Positions 47,638-58,697 of a stretch of 64,000 nucleotides of DNA are shown here, one piece after another. Every line of letters begins with the position of its first letter. Positions within the stretch are counted from its first letter, which is position 1. Source of the DNA: Paramarasmius palmivorus (Eukaryota > Basidiomycota > Agaricomycetes > Agaricales > Marasmiaceae). The stretch covers positions 186,001 through 250,000 of the forward strand of contig JAYKXP010000070.1 of the NCBI GenBank assembly GCA_037176845.1, given 5' to 3'. The notes beneath the pieces were generated by a model. The model was given only the letters and a program-made list of their open reading frames with translations, was not told the DNA's origin and did not search any database. The position numbers and the translations under genes were made by a program.

Positions 47638-48027
47638 AGTCAACCGGCTGCTAGAGAAAGAGGAACAAGCACACTTGCGGGAGCATTCCAGGTGTCTGAA
47701 AGTCGTGATCCTGGATTTCGCACATATTGTATGATATCGCGAGAGACGTGGGGTTCAAGAAGTGCAGATAGGTCGCCATCGCACGCAGGCTTCCAGGGTA
47801 TGAACGTAATTGTGAAGCATCGAGGTCGCTTCTTATATTCTAATACCTTTTTGTTGTCGCCGATTGATTTTGCCTTCAAGTGCCGTCAGCATCTGGATCT
47901 GTTTGTTCTGGTTAATATCTGTGGGTCCAATCACAAATCAGATCCTTGTTTTTCAGAAAGGAGATAGCGCTACTCTTACCCATGGATTAAATGTCAGGCG
48001 CCTGGTCAAGCACTTTGAAGTTCGCCC
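47638..48027. other. upstream region of the zinc-finger gene
   Basis: No supported gene. An open frame at 47584-47967 (plus) overlaps the zinc-finger first exon antisense and looks like a shadow. Confidence 0.4.
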
Positions 48028-48470
48028 TCAGTCTAGCGCTGTGAAGCTAGAAACTTGTGTTCGATCCTAGGACTAAATAATCCAAGGAATGAGCTCATTG
48101 GCCTGGCCGGATTCATAAGAGAATGCACACCTCGATGCTTGGGTTCACTGCGCCAAAGACGAGACTGATTAGTTTGCTTGACAACGGAACAATAACGTAT
48201 TCCGATTTAGGTAGGTTCAAAAGGAACGCAGGTGAGAGATGATGGGAGCCTCGTGGTGGAACAACGACGACCACCTCTGGAATTGTCTGGGAGTAAATTG
48301 TCATTAATGTTATGCAGGAGTGAGCCTGACTTCTCATAGCACTTCTACCTACACGACCGACACTCGGTGGGTTCAAAGTATGTATGTTCGACTAATACAT
48401 ATTCAAAGTCGGCGTCATCGCCAGCGAAATCGTAGCCAAACTCCTGGACAGAAGGCGTGAATCGTCGCAT
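48028..48470 (-). CDS. possible small protein of unknown function
   Basis: Exons 48470-48399, 48286-48131 and 48066-48028 join in phase into 88 aa: MRRFTPSVQEFGYDFAG..., TIPEVVVVVPPRG..., ending SSFTALD. Introns are 112 and 64 bp with normal ends. The middle exon reads like a beta-rich segment. No family recognised and the first intron is long for this genome, so the model is tentative. A missing 5' exon is possible. Confidence 0.3.
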
Positions 48471-49140
48471 ATCATTATTGTCAATGATAATGATACTCAC
48501 TAGATCATGATGACTTCTATTCGGAACATTTCTGTAGTCAGCAAAGGCTGCTACAAGGCTACTTCAAAATGATCGAAATCCAACCCATTGGGCCACTCTG
48601 ACTCTGGCAGCCTGTGGCAGCCTGCAGGGAAGACGCTCGGAATATTACCGGTGATAGATTGAGTCGGTTTGTGACGTGTCGGGCCTTGAGTGCAGGGCTG
48701 CATCGCTAAGTCAGCCTTTGTAAAGGACCAAATATTTCAGCTCGTACATATCATTGAGTAGACAAACAAGGATCGGACCCACTGCGTGCACCTTGTTCCC
48801 GGATCTCCAGACACCCATATTTACAAGCGAGAATGGAATCTCAGCTCACGCTTATCAGAGATGAACAAGAGATCGATGGACCCTCTGCCCTTACACGAAC
48901 ACCTATGGCAGGTCCTGCAGATTGGCAAACGAATGGTTTCATCTCAATCCAGCAATCGGGCCCGCGGAGTTTCATTACCGAAGGTAATGCAACGCTTTGC
49001 CACTTTATGAACTTTTATTATACATAGCCGTTTACTCATAGCAGCTATCGTGTCCTCCTGTTCCTGTAAAAATCCAGGCATTAGTCTCTGGTATCAACCC
49101 TTGCAAAGCCATTGAACACACTCACTAACCCCCAAGAAAA
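48471..49140. other. intergenic, nothing firm
   Basis: An ATG at 48833 (plus) opens a frame MESQLTLIRDEQEIDG... of ~65 codons without supported splicing. The last part is the 3' region of the permease gene. Confidence 0.4.
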
Positions 49141-50756
49141 TCACGAGTAGGCCTCCACTATCGCAATGGCAGAAGCATTGAGGCCAGGCCATTTGGTTCG
49201 TCCCCACACAAACCAATACGTGATAGCTCCACAGACAACCGCGACGTATATCGGACCGGCATAATTCATATTCGTTCCAGTGACAGGAATTGTGGTCGGG
49301 AATGGCAGCCACACAGTGAGGTACGCGGCCCATACCAAGGCGAAGACGTTGATTGGTGTTGCCCAACCCTTCGGTAGCCTCCAGCTTCCATATCGAACAG
49401 GACAGCTAGGGTCATCACCGATACGACCAGTCAATCTCGCATGGATCATGGATGAGATGGCGATGATGTAGGAGCTGTATAGCCCGAGAGAAGAAAGTGC
49501 CGTGAAAGCACTGAAGACAGTTGCCGTCGCTGTATTCCCCACCGTGAACAAGGAGAGAATCGACACGATGACGATGGGCAGCCATAGCGAACGAATTGGG
49601 ACACGGTGCCGAGGATGTATTTTGGCGAACCATGACGAAAGAGCACCGTCACGAGCCCATGCCCAAGTGATTCGCGAAACGGAAGCCAACGATGCAGCAA
49701 CGACACAGAAGGTAACGACCAGCAACCCTACAACCATCGCTGTTCCGCCGCGGGGACCTGCTGCATTAAAACAAATTGGAATGATGGGGTATGCAGAATC
49801 GAGGACGAGATTCGGATCTCCCATGTAGAAAAGGAGAACGAGAACGATGCCGTATGCCAGAACGCCATTTAGAATGATAGTCCAAACCATGGCTCGAGGA
49901 ACAGCTTGCTTCGCTTTCCGCACCTCTTCTGACATATGTACAACGCCGTCGAACCCGATAAACCCCCAAGCAGGGACAAGTAAGCCGAGATTCCAGCTAA
50001 TGAAACTGTTCTCCCAGCCGGAAGAGACAGATCTCTCGAGAAAAACGAAATCGGCGGAGGCGGGTGATGATAGTGATACGAGTACCCCGACGAAAACGAA
50101 CCACAAAATGACGTGAAACACTCCGGCTGAAAATTCGAGCCAGGGTATGACACGAAAGGCATACATATTGATCAACCCAACGATGACGAGTTGAGCTATA
50201 ATGATCAGAGTTAAATGCCATGGTTTGAATTCGTAGTTCGGATAATTCGTAGAAATGAGACCCAACAAGATGTTTCCTTCCGATGAGGTGGAGCTTGCGA
50301 GAGAGGAAACCCACGCAAACCAAGTGACCCATCCTTGCATCCAGGTGATGAACCGTCGATGTCGTGCTGGTACTAGGAAGTGCGTCCAATGGTACTGGGC
50401 ACCTGCGATAGGCTGTATGGAGGCTAGCTCCGCCATGGACAGTGCTTGGGCGAGGGATCCAATGATGACGCAAAGCAGACCCCATACCAGCGTCTGCGGA
50501 CCACCGTTGTAGAAAGTAGCACTCATATTCATCGCCATAACTTCCCATGATTCCATGAAAGTCAGCGCAAATGCCAACAATTGCGCGAAAGAGAACAGTC
50601 GCTAGATAGAAGGATTATCAGCGATAATGGTTTGAGTAATAACAAGCTACGCACCCTCAACGTAGATTTTTCGTCTTCAATCCAACGAGGCGATGATAAA
50701 TCCTTCGAGTCGTCTCGGGGTTCCCTCGAATCCACATCGTAGTGTTCGGCTGCCAT
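49141..50756 (-). CDS. APC-superfamily amino acid/GABA/choline permease
   Basis: Two exons, 50756-50655 and 50601-49141, joined by a 53-bp intron in phase 0, encode 520 aa. The soluble N-terminus (MAAEHYDVDSREPRDDSK...) leads into about twelve membrane segments. The first is FAQLLAFALTFMESWEVMAM, followed by SMAELASIQPIAGAQYHWTH, a loop motif of fungal amino acid and choline permeases. ISWNLGLLVPAWGFIGFDGVVHMSEEVRKAKQAVPRAM is the conserved mid-protein block. Later segments include VSRITWAWARDGALSSWFAKI and SLGLYSSYIIAISS. It should import an amino acid, GABA or choline-like substrate at the plasma membrane; which one cannot be told. Length is typical. Confidence 0.88.
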
Positions 50757-51443
50757 CTGAACGGTGCTGCTGACCAGAAGACAGGAAATATTGCGAAAGA
50801 CATTCGATGCGCTCGTCCTCTCTTATCATTGAATTCCTTGCGATTCTCTCGGCGCTGTCCGTGTTGACCACTGCAGGTGACCCAAATCTGAGCTATATGT
50901 GGCTGAAATCTGAAGTCAGATGCTGGCAATTCTAGTAGGCAAGTATGATTCGACATCACCTGGTTGGCTGAGCTTGTATTGGCAGACAATCGCCTTGCAA
51001 TTTCCGTCTGGGAACCCTGATAAATAGCAGAAAAGCTGTTGCGGTGATTCCACGGTGTATTAAGCTAGAGCAACAGTTCAGAACTTGACCATGACTCGTT
51101 TCATGCATCAATACGCACCTGCCCGACTCATTTTCGCGACAATCGTACACTATTCTTTCCTCTCAACCAAGATACCATGCGAGTCGGAAGTTTCCAGAGG
51201 ATTGTCCCTGTCGCGCAGAAGTGAGAACAGTAAGAGAAGACGGAAGGAGAGCGTGGTATTCACAACTTACGTGACTTTTGCGGGAGTGTGAGTCCACTGA
51301 GAGAAGGAAGAGACGAAAACACGTGCTGAAAACAGCACGCGCATTTATTCCAGAGTCATCAAGAACATAAGGGCATATTGCATATTCATGCATGGGGCAT
51401 ACAGTGCATATGTAGAGAGATAAACTAATACATATTGAGATAA
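50757..51443. other. intergenic
   Basis: Promoter side of the permease and 3' region of the gene at 51444. A plus-strand frame at 51085-51291 has no support. Confidence 0.45.
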
Positions 51444-52608
51444 TTAGAGCTGTTGCGAATAGAAAAGCTTCACGAGGCTCTTCACAGTTTGTGTGACCTT
51501 CCCAAGTAATCCAGGCGCTATGGATGGTACGAGTGGTGGAGACGCCGGAGGCGGATGCGAGGGAAGAGAACTAGTGGTGGACAAGGCACCTAGTGAAGCA
51601 GATGAACAACAAATCTCCGAACCTGAGGACAACTGGTAGCTTACTTGCGCAAGACAGTTTGGAAAAGTACTCTTCGTCGATTCTGTTTGCGTCTTCAATC
51701 TCACGTTGCTTGCGAGACGTCACGAATTCTTCTTTGAGTCTGTAGGAGAAAGCAAATTGAGCGAATAACGAGATAGTGAAAAAGAAGGTGACGTACTTTT
51801 CAAGGACCTTCAACTCCTCAAAAAATCCCGCCGGATCAGTCACTTCGTCAAGCTCAGTAAGATCAAATGATGTCTTCAAAGCCACTAATTCCATCAGTTC
51901 AGCATCCTTCTCCTCAAACTCTTCAATGACCTCTTCGAGCTCCCTCTGACGTTCCATTTGATCCGTTGGGTTCCACTCATTACGATCAAGTTCTTCATCG
52001 TCGGACTCGTATTCGAGGCAACAGCAACAATGACCCCCAGAAAGATGCTGGTCCTGCTGCTCGGGCGGTGACGAGCGATCTGCGAGATCCTGGCGGTCTC
52101 TATTGACATACTCGGCGAACCTAACCGCGTCGTCGATACCAACTTGATAGATCACAGGGGGCTCTTCATCGAGAACGATGTTACGACTACGGGCATCAAC
52201 AGCGAAAAACGGGGAGACATAACAGTCTTTCCACGGTAGAGGTTGTCCAGGGTTGAGTGGTGCTCGACCAAGCGGATGGGACGTATTGGGCAGGATGGGT
52301 GCACACATGCCAGGGTCGATGACTTGTTGAAGTTCGTCCTCGTACTTCAGTCCTTGATGAACAAAGTAAAACTCGTAGCTATAATATGGCACGTCAGGCC
52401 AAAGAAGACCATTACGCTTCAGGGAAAACGTTAATCAAGCAGTTTAGATCAAAATAAAAAGACATACCAGCCCGACATATGCAAGATACTTTTTGTTCTT
52501 GAGCTTCCGGCAAGCTTCTGTGAGTTCAGGATTGTCGAGGTAAGAGACGGAATCAACGGGATCAAGTTGCACAACGAGAAGAGCGTCGGGTGTTGGTAAG
52601 GTGATCAT
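51444..52608 (-). CDS. uncharacterised acidic protein
   Basis: Four exons: 52608-52468, 52416-51797, 51739-51645 and 51589-51444, encoding 333 aa; all phases agree. It begins MITLPTPDALLVVQLDPVDSV and has a well-packed N-terminal region (YLAYVGLRNGLLWPDVPYYSYEFYFVHQGLKYEDELQQVI). A Cys cluster GGHCCCCLEYES lies near residue 185. A long acidic coiled-coil stretch (RELEEVIEEFEEKDAELMELVALK) comes next. The Ser/Pro linker ends in an amphipathic helix (LGKVTQTVKSLVKLFYSQ). No catalytic motif recognised. The CCCC run could be a palmitoylation or metal site. It lies just downstream of, and in the same direction as nothing obvious; the permease is convergent-free on the same strand. Confidence 0.7.
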
Positions 52609-53049
52609 GACAGAAGGGAGACGGGACAGAGGTGAAGAACCTTGAAAACATATCAGGTAGTGCTTTTATAGACATTTGGATCCGTCTGCCACAAGACAAA
52701 GGGTAAGTTGAAAGGCAAGATATGTAGCACAGTGGAAGCGGAAAACAAGCACCTAAATGCCACGCGACATTTTAGAATGTTCCCACGCCTTCTTCGTTTT
52801 GACCCATCACACTCGATCTTGTTCTACGGTAGAACATGAGTCGCTCCGCCGTCGCAGCTTCCGTGCTTCAAGGACATTGGGCTCTCTGTTCTTGTCTGAT
52901 GAATCTCATGTTCTTGTTACCTGTCCGATATGCAAGGTATACCAAGCAATTTGAGCATATAAATTTGGCTTTGGTTGGATCCAGTAAAATTATCCATTCG
53001 TTCAAATCCGCTGGACGGCACTCTTTTCTTGCATATCCTCCCCATAGAA

Positions 53050-54162
53050 ATGGCGACAACCAGCTCTCCGACCCAACAGTACCTACCGCCCAAATCATGC
53101 GACAATCCTGTCTGCTCTGGATCGTGTGGAACACCTAGAGCTGGGTCGATACAGTTTGGTATCGGAGACATCGTCTCCGTTTGCATATCGGTCTATACGC
53201 CGTTCAAGACGCTTCTGGATATCCCAGTCTCAGATACCGAGTCTTTCTATACGGCTTCGGGAAGGAAAGGAGCACGCCCGTGTATCATCACCCATATTTC
53301 CAAGAGCGGCAACGTATACAGTATTGTTATCATGGCTTCATTCAGCAGGTCGGAGCAAGATAATGTTCCTCCTGCCTTCAAAGACTTCCTCATTCCAATC
53401 CCCACTGCTCGTCGACATGTCCAAGGCGGGGTCGAACATATTCACACTACTCCGGAATGGGAGAGCGCGCCTCAATATCTCGTTCCCATTCAGGTACAAT
53501 GCCAGAAAAGACATCTTCAAAAAAGATGGCAATCTCACGAGGTCGATAGCACATCTCAGCGTCAGTTCGACTTCTATCTCGAAGAACTGGCTCGTGCGAC
53601 TTTAAACGGCATTATTCGAAAGAGACTTTTACACTGGAACGCGAAGGGGAAGAATGAGTTGACACGCGAAGAATACCTGGAGCGACTCGAGAAAGTGAAA
53701 GAGGTGTGATGTTCATTGCTTCGAGTTTACGCATTGGACATAACTTAGTAACCCTGTACCCTCAGGCATATGCAGAGTCGCTCAAGGTAATTATCCAGAA
53801 ACCGGGCCAGCAGTAGGCGAATTCTCATTGACCCTTCTTTAGACCTCTACTAATGTATCGCACAACTCTGGCACTCCTGGCCGAGTGTCAGGCTGTAAAC
53901 GGACTGTCCACTCGGTATGGAATTGACCACTTTCGCTCTTCACCGATTCAGGCTGACCCAGAACTGCACAGAAAATGACTTCACTGGCTGAGGTGCCCGA
54001 AGAGCCGGAAACGGATTCGGAAGGATTCAAATTGGTCTGTAGTAGCAAGGTAAGCGTTTCGTGTCATCAACTAGCACGACATGCGCTGAGACTATTATAC
54101 AGCGTCGTAAACACCATACGGAGAATTACCAGCCCACTCCGTCAATTAGGTCCCGACGTTGA
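53050..54162 (+). CDS. HIHTTP-family protein of unknown function, intact copy 1
   Basis: Five exons: 53050-53703, 53766-53786 (21 bp), 53843-53914, 53972-54049 and 54103-54162, encoding 294 aa. The ATG at 53050 is the first in frame. The conserved core is GDIVSVCISVYTPF, GARPCIITHISKSG, VYSIVIMASFSR, then GGVEHIHTTPEWESAPQYLVPI and QKRHLQKRW, followed by a helical region. The C-terminus has an acidic-aromatic element DSEGFKLV and a basic tail RRKHHTENYQ encoded by the last exon. The same order (core, acidic DEDGWTVV, basic exon) is seen in the copy at 61180. No known fold recognised. The spacing of His, Thr and Cys in the core could bind metal, but that is a guess. Confidence 0.72.
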
Positions 54163-54405
54163 GAAACCAGAGTTGACGACGATAGCTCTTAGGCTCTAAT
54201 CGCTGTGTAAGGCTTTCGCTTGATCTATGCTGTGACTTGTCATATTACACACATATGGCTTGACATATCAATGAATACCTCAGGATTTCGCTCACGAGTG
54301 AGCCCGTGCACATTCAGATGTGATTAATGATTGCTGGCCCGGGAAATGAAGTACATATTGGTTAAGTACATGCGACCACAAATGGTATGACATTCTCCTG
54401 GAACC

Positions 54406-56283
54406 CTAAGCATAACTGACTACAAAAGTATTCTTCGAATCATGCATATAGGTAGTCAGACTCCCATCTGCAGCCAAATAAAGCTTATCGGGAGAATCAA
54501 CGCGTGTGGATACCTCGACAAAGGAAGGTAGCTTATCTGGGGCTGACACGAAATGAGCAGCTTCAGCCGGGTTCATAAACGAGATAATCCAATTCGTCTG
54601 TCGTAAGGGTCAGCAACAATAGTTTCATTATTTTGCACTGAAAACTCACGGGTTGCCCGACCGTAATCGATCTCTGAGCAATGCTGGCTTGGATTGGATC
54701 ACTTGCAATCGTCCTATGCTGTGTTAGAAGCCTTCGACTCACATATCTATCGTCACGCACTCAAGATCGATGATCGCGGAAGCCTCGTCCACGAAAGATT
54801 TGAGATTCAAACTCAAAGACCGGGTCAGTAGAGGGGAAAGTTCTGTCGGCCCTTTTGGCTTGAGAGCAATCCTGATACGAGAGTCGTAGAACTCGGGGTT
54901 CTGGAACGATACTCCGACATTAGCGCTTGTGAAATTTCATGACAAAGGTTAGACCCCTCACCCGTGCAGGCGGAACGTATTCCATATGATTTTCTTTCAT
55001 ATGTTTAAGACGATCCAGGCTTTGATCACACTCCTGCATCTCTGGGTAACGCTGGGAAGCTCATAAGTATTATTTTCGCGATTGTATGTCCTACACACCT
55101 GAACGCAGGGTTGGTCATTCGGCCAAACAGAGATAGCAGAAACAGGGTACCCCAGACCAGGAATGAAAGAGCTGTTGGCAGAAGGTCTGGGGGTGCTTGA
55201 TGCAGCTGGCTTCCTGGCTGCTAGTTCTGCATCAAGCGATTGTGCGATGCGATGCCACCCTGGGTCTTCGTCGGTCCAAGCACCTCCTGGTCGAGTCCTA
55301 TCATGTTCGACAAGGCCTTTTGCCACTTCATAATAAGTCGTAGCCGCTGAGCTCTGTTGGAGGTTTTGCAAGACATCCGATTCTTGAAGCTCTCGAATGA
55401 TAGCATCACGATCGTATCCGGTCTTCTCAAAAATTGCATAAATATTCTTGATACCAGAAACGTTGATTTGTATCAACCTGGGATATATAGCTTAGCTCCT
55501 TGCGAGAGATGACGAAAACTAAAGAAGACATACCGGCTATGTTCGAGAAGGTATTTGATCTTGATGCGTGCAGGGTACAGCTGATATTGTGCGATAAAAA
55601 AAGCGACATTACAAGTGGCTCAAGATACTCACCGAGTTGATAGCGTCCCGCAGCTGTGAGCGTTGGATAGCCCCGCTTACGGCGTCAAAGATGGCACCCA
55701 AGATACCCATGACCAAAAGAATCTCGCTGGTCACAGCCAGGCCTGGGACAATGAATATTAATGCAACGGAGGTCTGACTCGGATCCACCCAGACTTACCA
55801 ACGAAGAAGCCAAAACCTCCCGCCAAAGCGCCCACAATGCTAATAGCGATTCCTGCGATAGCAACACTACACAATAGATCAGTATTCAGGCAATGAACTA
55901 AGCAGGTGGTCCACTCACACGGCCATAGCAGTTGAGAACACAGAGCTAGCCCTGAAGAGCTGGGTGTCAATCAACGAAATAAACAGTTAAAAGAACTCTC
56001 ACATATCCAGATCGTCAACGGTGCTTTTTATTCGTGTCCATTGTTGAAGGCTCTCACCAACAGCAGTTCTTTGAACTAGCCTGTCTAAATCGCCGAGATT
56101 GCGACATCCAAAAGCATTCATGACACGGTACACCTTCTCTTTATATGGCCCAAGCTCCTTTTCGACTTCTGCCTTGATTTTTTCGTAGTCGCGCTTGAAC
56201 GCTTCGCAATCATCAGCAAGCTGTTGAGCACGTTTGCGCCTGTTGGGATTGTCAGGATAAAATAACGACTGTGAGTTGCCCAT
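54406..56283 (-). CDS. predicted N-myristoylated coiled-coil/membrane protein (gene R)
   Basis: Ten exons: 56283-56003, 55951-55919, 55866-55799, 55742-55633, 55580-55534, 55477-55099, 55051-54962, 54900-54761, 54713-54650 and 54597-54406. All are in phase, giving 467 aa. It begins MGNSQSLF, a good N-myristoylation signal. Residues ~15-90 form a charged coiled coil (RRKRAQQLADDCEAFKRDYEK...). Two hydrophobic segments follow: AMAVVVAIAGIAISIVGALAGGFGFFV and EILLVMGILGAIFDAVSG. An amphipathic stretch comes next (LRDAINSLYPARIKIKYLLEHSR). The C-terminal half is soluble and ends SLTTYMHDSKNTFVVSYA. The layout resembles the neighbouring P and Q proteins but sequence identity is low. Function unknown; peripheral or integral membrane location inferred. 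Confidence 0.7.
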
Positions 56284-56906
56284 GTTAAGATAAGTGACGA
56301 TGCGTTGCACCGGTATTTGTAGTCCACACTGAGCCTTTACACATTGTCCAAGTGGCGCGGCAGAAATTAACACCAAATAGGAAATTTGAAGGAAACACGC
56401 TTTTGTGAATCTTCTTGACAGAACCCTATTAGCAGCATGGTCCAGATTACGCAGTGAAAGAATAGAGAGTTAACGAATTTCAAGTGGATTTGTGTCAACC
56501 TGTTTAACGTGGGAAAGTGGAAAGACTCGGATGAGAGAGGCGATGTTTCTCACGGTTCCGGTGCTTTGATCGCTCCGAGTCTCAACCGAATTATTCTGTC
56601 AGCTTGTCCTCCACCACCATGGAAATTTTGAATATGCGGCCACGATATCGTGTGGCTGTCGCGTATAGTCCTACCCTGAATCGGTGCTATCTGTCATGTA
56701 GTGGCGTGGCTCATTACACTTAGTCGCAAACCTCTTTCGGGTGCGCTGAAATCGCTTCTTAATCCTGACAAGACGATGCACGGCAACAGATAACATTATA
56801 TTTGCTAGATAGGAAACTCGAATTGTACGAAGCACGTATTTAAGTCCCTCAAGTACGACGTTCATCTCAACACTATCTTTCCTCTCGTCTCAAAGCTTAA
56901 CCTACA
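56284..56906. promoter_or_regulatory. shared divergent promoter region of genes R and P
   Basis: 623 bases between the start codons of two divergently transcribed, architecturally similar genes. No clear TATA was fixed for either side. No other gene seen. Confidence 0.4.
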
Positions 56907-58378
56907 ATGACTGTATTCTACGGAGGTCAGTACATTGGATTTCGGTACGACAAACCATAAGGACTAACGAAATTTGTCCAGACAACGTTCCGCGGGCTGA
57001 CCGCCTCCAGCAGCTGATCAACAACATCGGTGTGCTGCAGACGGACATAGCCAAAGAGAAGGCCCGCATGGACGAGCTTGATGAAAAATCTCGCACTCTG
57101 CTCGATGCATTACTAAAGCAAGGAAAAATCAAGACGCTAGATGAGCTCAAGAATGAGGCTATGGGCAAACTAACCCAAGAAGAGAAGGATGAATTTGAGG
57201 CTGTAAGCTCATTTCATATCTCAAGTGTACGGCTAAATTTCATGTTCAATGTAGTTGATTTCATCCACGAAAGAAGTAGCCAAGGTACGGTTGGTCTTGA
57301 TATACTAATCTACAACCTTCTGATACACTATTTATTCACAGATCACAGAAACCATGCTTTGGGTCGGTTTGCTTGTCGGGGGGAACAGACTCATGTCCTT
57401 GGGAGGTGAGAGCATTCCTACGCTCCGCGACTAATCTAACACGGGCCCACAGGAAAGGCGATAATGGTCGTCGTACGAGGCATTGCCGCAATCCAAGCAG
57501 TTCGAGCTGCCATCACGGCCTTTGTACAGGCCATCCCTGGTCTTGCTAGGGGTGCCGCCGCTGTTGGAAGGGGTATGAGAACCAGATCTCGTCTCCTCGC
57601 AATGGACTGAGCACTTTTTTCCCTTACCATAGCTCTCGCGAATGCTGCTAGCAAGGCCCAGAAAGTTGCCGATGGTATGTCATAGATGATTCCGAAGTCG
57701 CGCCGACTCGCCAACGTTCTCTAGCTAGCAAGAAAGCGGTCGGGTTTGTATCCAGTAGGTGTTATTCGTCGTTCAAACGGTCTACGGTATTGCTCATGTA
57801 TGAACAGAGGAGGGCCGTGTTGCCAGAGTATTCAAGTTCCTGGGACGTATCGGGAAATGGCTCTCTTGGGCTGGTGTTGTGCTTGTCGGTGTGACACCTC
57901 TGGTGGAGGTCATCGTTGGCGCGAAGCAGTGAGTGACACATTCGTGGACTTAAACTGGACTTATGATCCTTGTCCGTACAGGAAAGAACAGTTGATCGAG
58001 GGCATTCACGAAACTCAAATCATTCGCCTCGTTATTGCTGCGCTCAAGCAACAGGCTCGAAACATCACTGAGCAAATGAATACGAGCTCAATGTACTTGA
58101 ACTTGATGAACAAGGACAAGACTGCCGCTGCCGCTGGGGTACGTTCTGTCATGTTTGCTCTTCGAAACCTTCTGACATGAGATCAGCTCGGCGAAGCAAT
58201 CACTGACTCTATCAAAGAAGAGGACGCCAAAATCAAACTTGAGGATCTTGAGAAGGATCTTCGCGATGCCGACCAATCGACAGTTAATAAATACTTCAAA
58301 GACGATCTCAGCATCAGTGATGTTGTTACGAAGGCGGAGGAAGAGAGGGAAAAGAGTGCTAATAATGAAGAAAAATAA
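56907..58378 (+). CDS. coiled-coil/membrane protein of unknown function (gene P)
   Basis: Ten exons: 56907-56925, 56982-57202, 57255-57284, 57342-57405, 57453-57572, 57633-57674, 57725-57754, 57808-57928, 57982-58138 and 58187-58378, encoding 331 aa. The model was checked exon by exon against its inverted paralogue Q (58698-60204). Residues ~8-85 are a coiled coil (RADRLQQLINNIGVLQTDI...). A hydrophobic stretch (ETMLWVGLLVGGNRLMSLG) follows near 92-112, then Ala-rich helices. A second hydrophobic stretch is SWAGVVLVGVTPLVEVIVGAK near 193-215. KEQLIEGIHETQIIRLVIAALKQ and an acidic helical tail complete the protein. No enzyme motif. The central hydrophobic helices between long amphipathic helices suggest a membrane-inserting helical protein; this is inference from composition. 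Confidence 0.75.
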
Positions 58379-58521
58379 GGCTTGTGTTATATACAGGAAT
58401 GATTATTCACCTAGCATTACAATTGTAAAGTGAAATGTAGACCGTTCTCGAAAACAGTACTATATGCCCCCAAATCCAGCAGCGTTCAACCTTCTGGTCG
58501 CTTTCAAAGACATCTATGTAT

Positions 58522-58621
58522 TAGAGTGTATTCGGAGCCGTCCGTACAAACGTTTGGACAAGTGATTTGGCCCTGTCAAAATCCGTCCAAACGTTGTCTA
58601 TACGTCTACAAATACACTCTA
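58522..58621. repeat. 100-bp imperfect palindrome between convergent genes P and Q
   Basis: Outer arms AGAGTGTATT (58523-58532) and AATACACTCT (58611-58620), and inner arms AACGTTTGGAC (58549-58559) and GTCCAAACGTT (58585-58595), could fold back as a hairpin. It sits in the 320-base gap between the two stop codons. It may be a mini inverted-repeat element or a shared 3'-end structure. Confidence 0.6.
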
Positions 58622-58697
58622 TTGGTGTTATTCGGACAACTCTACCTGTAGACAGGAATGACACGTTGGAAACATTAACTGAACACTGCGTCATTCT

